Origin: Cellulomonadaceae bacterium
Lineage (GTDB): Bacteria > Actinomycetota > Actinomycetes > Actinomycetales > Cellulomonadaceae
Assembly (NCBI GenBank): GCA_031283115.1
Contig: JAITCK010000117.1
Coordinates: 1-6,459 of the forward strand
Direction of reading: 5' to 3'
Length of the DNA: 6,459 nucleotides
Part shown: positions 1 through 5,090 of the stretch, in pieces
Numbering within the stretch: the first letter of the stretch is position 1
How the letters are laid out: each line of letters begins with the position of its first letter
Program-made: the position numbers and the translations under genes
Notes under the pieces: generated by a model
Database searches by the model: none
Told to the model about the DNA's origin: nothing
The model's input: the letters and a program-made list of their open reading frames with translations, nothing else

Positions 1-792
1 CTCGGCATATTCAGCGACGATCACTTCAACGCCTGCTTCCCGGTAGCGGTCTAGCACTCGGTTGTCAGTTTCGTCGGTAATAAGAATCCATCCGGCGGGC
101 AGGGGCGCCCAAGAGGGAACCGTATGGGAGGTGAGTTTGGTGGCGTCGGCCAGCACCACGGTGCGTCTGGCCCGCTGGGCGGCCAACTCTTTAGTCCGCG
201 CCTCGGCTGCGGTGGCCTCCCCCACGCCTGCCACCGGGTCGAGTTCGTCTACCCCTAAAAAGACCACGTCAAAGTGGAAGCGGTCAAAGCCGGTGTCGGT
301 GAGGGGGCCGACTACGCCGTGCGTGTTGGCCACCACCGTGCCGCCCAAAAGGACGACCTCCAGGTGGGGGGCACCGGCCAGCATGAGGGCAAGTTCTAGG
401 CCGCGGGTCACCACCGTCAACTTGGCCTCAGGGTTGAGTTGGCCAGCCAGTTGCATCGTGGTAGACCCGGCATCCAGAAAAATCGTTCCCCCGTCAGGAA
501 CCAACCCGGCAGCCAGGCGTCCAATCGCCGCCTTGGCGGGAGACCGCAAGGACATACGTTCGGCCAGGACAAGTTCGTGAAAAACTCCGGCCCCGTCCAC
601 GGTGGCCCCGCCATAGGTTCGCGTCAACTGTCCAGCCCGGCTCAGGTAGGTCAAGTCGCGGCGAACCGTCGACTCTGACACCCCCATTTCAGCGGCCAGG
701 TCTTCGACCCGGGTAACGCCGCCCCGCACATACTGCATGAGAGTTTCGTGCCGTGCTTGGGTGGGGCGGCGTAAGCCCGTGGAAGTCGTCAT
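1..792 (-). CDS. DeoR-family transcriptional regulator of the sugar-acid operon (3' end cut by window edge)
   Basis: The frame is open from an ATG at 792 through 264 codons to the first base of the window with no stop. DeoR proteins are usually about 250-265 residues, so only a few C-terminal residues are probably missing. Residues about 14-60 form the DeoR winged helix-turn-helix: VEDLAAEMGVSESTVRRDL (about 29-47), followed by LSRAGQLTRTYGGA. Residues about 85-264 match the DeoR sensor domain, which resembles phosphosugar isomerases: FLDAGSTTMQLA (105-116), a LLGG turn (148-151) and ADATKL (215-220). Family members usually repress sugar operons and are released by a phosphorylated sugar or intermediate. 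It starts 30 bp after the dehydrogenase stop, so it is probably the last gene of the operon and controls its own supply. The upstream Shine-Dalgarno match is weak (GAGA), which suggests coupling to upstream translation. Family confidence is high; the effector is unknown. Confidence 0.93.
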   Translation of the reverse strand, partial: MTTSTGLRRPTQARHETLMQYVRGGVTRVEDLAAEMGVSESTVRRDLTYLSRAGQLTRTYGGATVDGAGVFHELVLAERMSLRSPAKAAIGRLAAGLVPDGGTIFLDAGSTTMQLAGQLNPEAKLTVVTRGLELALMLAGAPHLEVVLLGGTVVANTHGVVGPLTDTGFDRFHFDVVFLGVDELDPVAGVGEATAAEARTKELAAQRARRTVVLADATKLTSHTVPSWAPLPAGWILITDETDNRVLDRYREAGVEVIVAEYAE

Positions 793-816
793 GGGTCTAG
801 TGTCTCGTTTTGACCC
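793..816 (-). promoter_or_regulatory. Inverted repeat in front of the deoR-type gene, touching its start codon
   Basis: In the 30-bp gap before the regulator, GGGTC (812-816) and GACCC (793-797) can pair around a 14-nt loop. The 3' arm of the stem ends directly at the ATG, and the weak ribosome site lies in the loop. A five-pair stem here could limit translation of the regulator. The arms are short, so chance is possible; no function is shown. Confidence 0.25.
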
Positions 817-822
817 GCGATA

Positions 823-1869
823 CTAGGCGGTCGGGGTGTAGGTGGCGCGGATGCGGTCGGTGAAGGGGGCGTAGTCGACGCCAGCCAGGTAGGCGGACCG
901 CATGGTGCCAGGGTCAGCTTTTCCGCTACCGGCAATGTCGAAGGCTGTGCCATGGTCAACGGAGGTTCGCAGGATGGGCAGACCCACAGTCACCGAGATG
1001 GTGCCGTCGAAGTCGACCGTCTTAGCGGCGATGTGACCTTGGTCGTGGTACTGCGACAGGATGCCGTCGTAGCGGCCAATGAGGCCGTGGTGGAAGACCG
1101 AGTCAGCCGGGATGGGGCCGCTGACGTCCAAGCCTTGAGCTTGAGTGTCGGCAACGGCGGGGGCCAGGTGGACGATTTCTTCGTCACCGAAGGCCCCGTT
1201 TTCGCCGCCGTGCGGGTTGATGGCGGCCACGGCCAGGCGGGGCTTGTCCACCCCGAACACTTCGAGGGCCTTGTGGGCGCGCTGAATGGAACCCACCTGG
1301 GTTTCTCGGGTGATTTTATCCAGGGCCTTACGCAGGGACAGGTGCCGGGTGGCAAAGAAGATGCGCAGGTGGTGACCGAGTACGTGGGTGTTGCGCACCA
1401 CAAACATGGTGTCTTGGTCGGTGACGCCGGTGAGTTCACCCAGCATTTCGGTGTGGCCCAGGTGTTCTGAGCCTGCCGCCCAGACGGCCTCCTTGTTGAT
1501 GGGGCCGGTGACAATCCCTTGCACCAGTCCGTCCAGGGCGGCCTGGGTGCCCACCTCAATGGCGGTCACTGCCGCCCGACCGGCCCGGGCGTCAACCTTC
1601 CCCCATTCAGGCAGGTTCTTGCCGAGCACACCAATGTCGAAGACGTCCACAACGCCTTCCCCGGCAGGTGGGGTGTCCCACGTGTTGACGACGCGCAACT
1701 CCACGTCCAAGCCCAGGGCGGCGCGGGCACGTTCCAGGGCGGCAATGTCACCGACAGCGATGCCGTGGTGGTCGGTGGTGGTGGTGTAGTCGGCGAGGGT
1801 GGCCAGGGTGATTTCCGGGCCGATGCCGACGGGGTCGCCGACGGTCAGGGCGAGGACGGGGCTGGTCAT
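823..1869 (-). CDS. pdxA2: PdxA2-type 4-phospho-D-threonate / 4-phospho-D-erythronate 3-dehydrogenase
   Basis: This 348-residue protein of normal PdxA length is intact. PdxA2 enzymes are cytoplasmic, metal- and NAD-dependent, and oxidise C3 of a 4-phosphorylated tetronate; the 3-keto product loses CO2 to give dihydroxyacetone phosphate. Family motifs appear in order: GDPVGIGPEI (11-20), TGPINKEA (121-128), LGHTEMLGELTG (137-148), TRHLSLRKAL (174-183), INPHGGENG (217-225), YDGILSQYHDQGH (267-279) and DHGTAFDIAG (305-314). The three metal-binding histidines known from E. coli PdxA correspond to His176, His220 and His275, and all are present. AAGGA lies six bases before the ATG, supporting this start. 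The neighbouring acid-sugar kinase points to catabolism. Vitamin B6 synthesis by true PdxA is the alternative, but it is less likely because most actinobacteria use the PdxS/PdxT route. Threonate and erythronate phosphate cannot be told apart by eye. Confidence 0.9.
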   Translation of the reverse strand: MTSPVLALTVGDPVGIGPEITLATLADYTTTTDHHGIAVGDIAALERARAALGLDVELRVVNTWDTPPAGEGVVDVFDIGVLGKNLPEWGKVDARAGRAAVTAIEVGTQAALDGLVQGIVTGPINKEAVWAAGSEHLGHTEMLGELTGVTDQDTMFVVRNTHVLGHHLRIFFATRHLSLRKALDKITRETQVGSIQRAHKALEVFGVDKPRLAVAAINPHGGENGAFGDEEIVHLAPAVADTQAQGLDVSGPIPADSVFHHGLIGRYDGILSQYHDQGHIAAKTVDFDGTISVTVGLPILRTSVDHGTAFDIAGSGKADPGTMRSAYLAGVDYAPFTDRIRATYTPTA

Positions 1870-1887
1870 GGTGGTTCCTTATCGTGC

Positions 1888-1929
1888 GTTGTGGGTGGTG
1901 AAGGTGATAGTGGTGGTGGTGGGGGTTAG
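1888..1929 (-). other. 42-nt G-free, C-rich stretch between kinase and dehydrogenase genes
   Basis: The plus strand has no C from 1888 to 1929, so the transcript here has no G for 42 nt. It contains repeated CAC/CCA triplets, starts inside the kinase stop region and ends just before the dehydrogenase ribosome site. Unstructured C-rich, G-poor RNA is the known preference of the termination factor Rho, so this could be a rut-like element that lowers downstream expression. It could equally be simple-sequence expansion. The composition is seen directly; the role is inferred. Confidence 0.35.
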
Positions 1930-3269
1930 CGGGGGGAGGCGGCGGACACCCAGCGGGCCCGAACACTGGCGGCATGTGCCAGGTGGTCCAGACAGGCAAT
2001 GGCGGCGTCCGCCTGACCGGCCAGGCCGCCCTTGGTGGCGATGGGGGTGCCGTCGTAGGGGCCGCCGACAATCTCACCGGCGGTGGCCAGCGGCACTACC
2101 TCGTCGGTGATGGCGATTCCTTGACCGCCGAGGGCAGCAACCACGGCGGTGGTGATGTCCCCTCCGGTGGTGTAGATACCACCAACAGGGTGGGATTCGA
2201 GGATGCGGCGGGTCAGGCGGCCTAACTCGTTGGGCAGGGCCGTGGACTGTTCGTGGGTGAGTGGGCGCAGGTCGCTTTCATCGAGGACGGTCGCCAGCAG
2301 GACAATGCCTCCAGGGTGAACCTGGTCAAAAGCCTCGTCGAGCCTGGTCTCGATCGCATCCAGGTCGAGCACGCTAGCGGATGCGTCATCCCGGGTTCCG
2401 GCTTTGACAACCACCACGTCGCGTTCGCTGATGAGGCGCTGCAGTTGTGTCCGAGTCAGTTGGGTGGCTGAACCAGACACCGCAAACATCGGCGGATGAC
2501 TTGCGGACCCGGCCAGGCCGAGCAGGGCGTCGGCTAGGGCGACAGATCCGGGGCCTGGGTCGATGCCCACCCAGTAGAGGTCGGGCTGTTCTGCAGTAAT
2601 GGCGGCGGCGGCCCGGGCCAGCCGCACCAGGTGGTCAACGGACAGGGAGTCGCCGATGATGATGTCCACGCCCGCATCGACTGCTGCTCTCACAGCGTCT
2701 TGCAACTGGCTTTCCCCGCCGGTCACGGTGGACAGGGGGATGTGGGCGCAGGTGAGGTTGGAATCCCTGCGCAGCACTTCGTCAATGGATGACGTGGTGA
2801 TGGGCGAGCGGACGTCCCTGGCTAGTTCGGTGTCTTCCAAGCGGACTCCGCCCAACAACTGGTTGCCTTCGACGGCGAACCGGCCTGCCTCCGGGTGGGC
2901 GGACAGGCAAAGCCCCACCACCCGGCGCCCGGACAGGTCGCGGGCTGCGGTGATGACGGCCTGGGCTGAGGCTCCGACGTTGCCGCGTAGGGTCGAGTCG
3001 ATGCGGCAGGACAGCATCTTGACCGGCCACCCGGCCCGCACCGCCCGAGTGACCGCCTGGGCGGCGTCCTCGGGTGATGCGTGGCGGGAATCCGTTGATG
3101 CGACGATGGCGTCGAACCGGGTGTGGGATTCAGCGATGGCCTCCCATTGTTGACCTTCACTGCTGTTGTTTTTGGCTACCGTGACGGCGCGCCGCCCCGT
3201 GCGGGCTAGGCCCGCAGCGGTGGCGTTGGCACCGGTCATGTCGTCTGCGACGACGAGAATGTCGGCCAT
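1926..3269 (-). CDS. Four-carbon acid-sugar kinase (former DUF1537), probable D-threonate or D-erythronate kinase
   Basis: This 447-residue protein has the usual two-domain layout and length for the family. The N-terminal substrate domain opens with LVVADDMTGANATAAGLA (5-22), which carries the family's Asp-Asp-x-Thr-Gly-Ala motif, followed by CRIDSTLRGNVGA (88-100). The C-terminal nucleotide-binding domain has VSGSATQLTRTQL (264-276), the glycine-rich TTGGDITTAVV (367-377), and GEIVGGPYDGTPIATKGG (398-415). Characterised members phosphorylate D-threonate, D-erythronate or 3-oxotetronate at O4 using ATP in the cytoplasm. A PdxA2 gene 56 bp downstream favours D-threonate or D-erythronate. No aldolase or isomerase gene of the 3-oxotetronate route is visible. 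The ATG at 3269 follows AAAAGGA at nine-base spacing. The family call is firm; the substrate is inferred from the neighbour, so no specific symbol (dtnK or denK) is given. Confidence 0.92.
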   Translation of the reverse strand: MADILVVADDMTGANATAAGLARTGRRAVTVAKNNSSEGQQWEAIAESHTRFDAIVASTDSRHASPEDAAQAVTRAVRAGWPVKMLSCRIDSTLRGNVGASAQAVITAARDLSGRRVVGLCLSAHPEAGRFAVEGNQLLGGVRLEDTELARDVRSPITTSSIDEVLRRDSNLTCAHIPLSTVTGGESQLQDAVRAAVDAGVDIIIGDSLSVDHLVRLARAAAAITAEQPDLYWVGIDPGPGSVALADALLGLAGSASHPPMFAVSGSATQLTRTQLQRLISERDVVVVKAGTRDDASASVLDLDAIETRLDEAFDQVHPGGIVLLATVLDESDLRPLTHEQSTALPNELGRLTRRILESHPVGGIYTTGGDITTAVVAALGGQGIAITDEVVPLATAGEIVGGPYDGTPIATKGGLAGQADAAIACLDHLAHAASVRARWVSAASPR

Positions 3270-3279
3270 GGTGGGTGGT

Positions 3280-3345
3280 CCTTTTCAGGCTTGACCGGCT
3301 TTACCGGGTGTGTCTTTTCTGGCTTTGCCGGTTTGACCGGATGAG
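3280..3345 (-). repeat. Two 33-bp tandem repeats in the permease-kinase gap, the second holding the kinase ribosome site
   Basis: Two units of 31 bp, 3280-3310 and 3313-3343, repeat with a 33-bp period and match at 24 of 31 positions by hand alignment. Each is built from 9-bp pieces on the minus strand, such as CCGGTAAAG, CCGGTCAAG and CCTGAAAAG. The unit nearer the kinase includes its real Shine-Dalgarno sequence, GAAAAGGA. The other unit has GAAAAGAC in the same place and no start codon after it. Small hairpins are possible (for example CTGGC/GCCGG at 3319-3331). The gap is 96 bp and has no clear promoter or terminator. Confidence 0.6.
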
Positions 3346-3365
3346 GAGGTTTACCGCACGCGGCG

Positions 3366-4853
3366 TCACATGATGAGGTAGGTGATGAACAGCAGCGGGA
3401 TGGAGGCCACCCAAATGGCGGTGGTGATACCAGACCAGGCCTTGACGCCGCTGATTCCTTCAAGACCGGTGAAGCGGGTGAACACCCAGTACATGGAGTC
3501 GTTGAAGTAGCTGAACAGGATGGATCCGGTGGTGGTAGCCAACACGGCGACAACCGGGTTGAGGCCCAGCGTGCCCAGCAGGGGCGCGGTGACGGAGGCG
3601 GCGGTAATGATAGCCACGGTGCCAGACCCTTGGGCCAAGCGAACCAGGGAGGCGACGATGAAGGGAACCAGGAAGGCGGGCATGTTGATGGAGCCGATGG
3701 CTTCGGCGAGGGCGTCACCGACGCCGGATTGCCGCAGAACGAGACCGAAACCACCACCGGCACCGGTGATGAGTAGCACGGAACCGGCCGAGGCAGCCGC
3801 TTGGGACAGCCAGCTGGCGACCTTCTTTTGGGGCGTCCAGCGGGGCAGGAGCACGTAGACGGCGAGAACCAGACCGATGATGAGGGCGACAACAGGGTGG
3901 CCGAGGAAGGCGAAGGGGCGAACCCAGTTGGACATGTCGAAGTCGCCGGTCAAGATGCCCTGCTGGTTACGGTCGATGGAGACGGTCAGGGTGTTGGCGA
4001 GGATGAGAAGCAGCGGCACAACGAGCGGAATGGAGCCGAGGAGGGCACCAATCTTGTGGGGCTTGGCACCGTCGGGACGAACCTCGTCAAGTTCGGTGGA
4101 GAAGGTGGGGGCGGCAGGCTCGTCCTTGTCGTCACCAGCGATGCGGGCGCCGACTGCGGCCAGGGTTGCCGAACCGGTGGCCTCAGCGAGGGCTTCAACC
4201 TTGCCGTAGACGGCTTCGCGGATGTCGGGCAGGAGTTCTTCTTCCAGCTTGGGACCCATCCAGCGGGCGTAGATGACAACGACGGGGATGAGGATGACGG
4301 TGAAGATGAGGCCGGTGAGGACAACCAGGCCCAGGTCAGCGCCAAGAATGCCTGCGGCGGCCAGGGGGCCGGGGGTGGGGGGAACCATGTGGTGGGTGAG
4401 GGTCATACCGCCACCAAGGGCGAGAGCGAGGGCCACGTAGCCGCCCCGCTTGACGCGGGCGATGGACCGGGCCAGCGGGTTCATGATGACGTAGGCGGAG
4501 TCCACGAATACGGGGATGGATACGACGGAGCCGACGGAAGCCATAGCCCATTCTTCACGGCCTTTACCGAAGGCTTTGAGGAAGGCTTTGGCGATGGCGT
4601 CGGCTGCGCCGGAGACTTCGAGAATCTTGCCGATACCAACGCCAAGACCGATGACGATGCCGATGGAGGCGAGGGTGTTGCCGAATCCGGTGGTCAGGGC
4701 GGACAGTGTGTCGAGCATGGGCATTCCGGCAATGGTGCCGGTCAGGAGGGCCGCGATGAGCAGGGCCAGGAACGCGTCGAGGCGCGTCTTGAGCACAATA
4801 ATGATGATGGCTGCGATGCCGAGCAGCAGCGCAAGCAGGAGTTGCAGATCCAT
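3366..4853 (-). CDS. GntP-family sugar-acid permease, probable importer of a four-carbon acid
   Basis: This 495-residue, very hydrophobic membrane protein belongs to the gluconate:H+ symporter (GntP) family. Conserved stretches, numbered from the ATG at 4853, are TGFGNTLASIGIVIGLGVGIGKILEVSGAADAIA read in overlapping parts (about 55-88), the IPVFVDSAYVIMNPLARS region (113-130), HHMVPPTPGPLAAAGILGADLG (154-175), RLAQGSGTVAIITAAS (405-420) and SYFNDSMYW (448-456). Family members import gluconate and related hydroxy acids with protons. As first gene of the operon it probably brings in D-threonate or D-erythronate. A charged loop of about 65 residues (about 201-266) makes it longer than the typical 440-450. 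AAGGA sits five bases before the chosen ATG, and the first membrane helix begins right after it. A second in-frame ATG at 4925 would add 24 non-hydrophobic residues. The family is certain; the start and substrate are less so. Confidence 0.92.
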   Translation of the reverse strand: MDLQLLLALLLGIAAIIIIVLKTRLDAFLALLIAALLTGTIAGMPMLDTLSALTTGFGNTLASIGIVIGLGVGIGKILEVSGAADAIAKAFLKAFGKGREEWAMASVGSVVSIPVFVDSAYVIMNPLARSIARVKRGGYVALALALGGGMTLTHHMVPPTPGPLAAAGILGADLGLVVLTGLIFTVILIPVVVIYARWMGPKLEEELLPDIREAVYGKVEALAEATGSATLAAVGARIAGDDKDEPAAPTFSTELDEVRPDGAKPHKIGALLGSIPLVVPLLLILANTLTVSIDRNQQGILTGDFDMSNWVRPFAFLGHPVVALIIGLVLAVYVLLPRWTPQKKVASWLSQAAASAGSVLLITGAGGGFGLVLRQSGVGDALAEAIGSINMPAFLVPFIVASLVRLAQGSGTVAIITAASVTAPLLGTLGLNPVVAVLATTTGSILFSYFNDSMYWVFTRFTGLEGISGVKAWSGITTAIWVASIPLLFITYLIM

Positions 4854-4874
4854 GGGGTTCCTTGAGATGGTGGC

Positions 4875-4900
4875 GGGAAGCCGCTGCGGTGCAGTTTCCC
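4875..4900 (-). promoter_or_regulatory. Stem-loop in the permease leader RNA
   Basis: On the minus strand GGGAA (4896-4900) pairs with TTCCC (4875-4879). Inside it CTGC (4891-4894) pairs with GCAG (4884-4887) around a three-base ACC loop. The hairpin ends 21 bases before the ATG at 4853 and has no U-tract, so it does not look like a terminator. It could shape access to the ribosome site just downstream or protect the transcript. No riboswitch class is recognisable. Confidence 0.35.
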
Positions 4901-4973
4901 GAGTGTTGATCGGTGCGAGCACCATTCAACTCCCTACTTGACTGGACTACGCATCTTATGGCGCTAACTGTCG

Positions 4974-4979
4974 GTTATA
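4974..4979 (-). promoter_or_regulatory. Candidate -10 element (TATAAC) for the sugar-acid operon
   Basis: TATAAC on the minus strand matches five of six bases of the sigma-70 -10 consensus and sits in the only clearly AT-rich part of the gap. A start about seven bases downstream (near 4967) would give a leader of about 110 nt to the ATG at 4853. No good -35 hexamer appears at 16-18 bp spacing; CTCAAA or GCTCAA occupies that place. A weak -35 is common in regulated promoters and may depend on the adjacent repeats. Confidence 0.45.
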
Positions 4980-4982
4980 TTG

Positions 4983-5012
4983 ACACTTTCGCACAGTTTG
5001 AGCAAGTTTCGC
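4983..5012. promoter_or_regulatory. Three 10-bp-phased direct repeats, candidate DeoR-type operator
   Basis: Three consecutive 10-mers on the plus strand read ACACTTTCGC, ACAGTTTGAG and CAAGTTTCGC. The TTT cores are exactly 10 bp apart (4987, 4997, 5007), so they face the same side of the helix. The array begins four bases upstream of the TATAAC element and covers its -35 region, where a bound repressor would block RNA polymerase. DeoR-family operators are often made of short direct T-rich repeats, and the operon encodes a DeoR protein. The repeat is seen directly; the protein assignment is inferred. Confidence 0.45.
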
Positions 5013-5043
5013 TACTGATGCGCGCACAACAGTCAAGTTCATT

Positions 5044-5060
5044 CGGCGCCGAAGGCGCCG
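5044..5060 (-). terminator. GC-rich hairpin after the MATE gene, possible terminator without a U-tract
   Basis: CGGCGCC and GGCGCCG form a perfect seven-pair stem around a three-base loop, beginning 30 bases after the exporter stop codon. No run of T follows on the minus strand, so a classical intrinsic terminator is not shown. Strong hairpins without U-tracts are often proposed as terminators in actinobacteria. Its place between the exporter and the separate catabolic promoter fits that role. Confidence 0.4.
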
Positions 5061-5090
5061 GTGCCGACGGCTGCTGCCGCCAAGGATTCC

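Noticed and set aside
66..75. CAGTTTCGTC, and a similar GAGTTTCGTG near 743-752, as further operator copies
   Set aside because: Both are single matches inside the regulator coding sequence and lack the 10-bp phased partners, so chance is the simpler explanation.
62..580. Plus-strand open frame near the left edge
   Set aside because: It runs antisense to the DeoR-family gene, and the product is Ser/Thr/Arg-rich without any recognisable fold.
952..1929. Overlapping plus-strand open frames opposite the dehydrogenase
   Set aside because: The opposite strand holds an intact PdxA2 with all motifs and metal histidines; these frames have no family resemblance and no convincing ribosome site.
3280..3345. 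CRISPR-like array in the permease-kinase gap
   Set aside because: There are only two degenerate units, directly adjacent and with internal 9-bp periodicity. There are no unique spacers and no cas genes.
3801..4865. Long plus-strand open frame (354 codons) opposite the permease
   Set aside because: Its product is a low-complexity Gly/Asp/Glu-rich string with no domain, and it lies antisense to a clear GntP gene. It is a shadow of GC-biased codons.
5019..5026. TGCGCGCA palindrome upstream of the phased repeats as a Crp- or GntR-type site
   Set aside because: Eight bases of alternating GC are common in this composition, and the flanks do not match the Crp half-site pattern.
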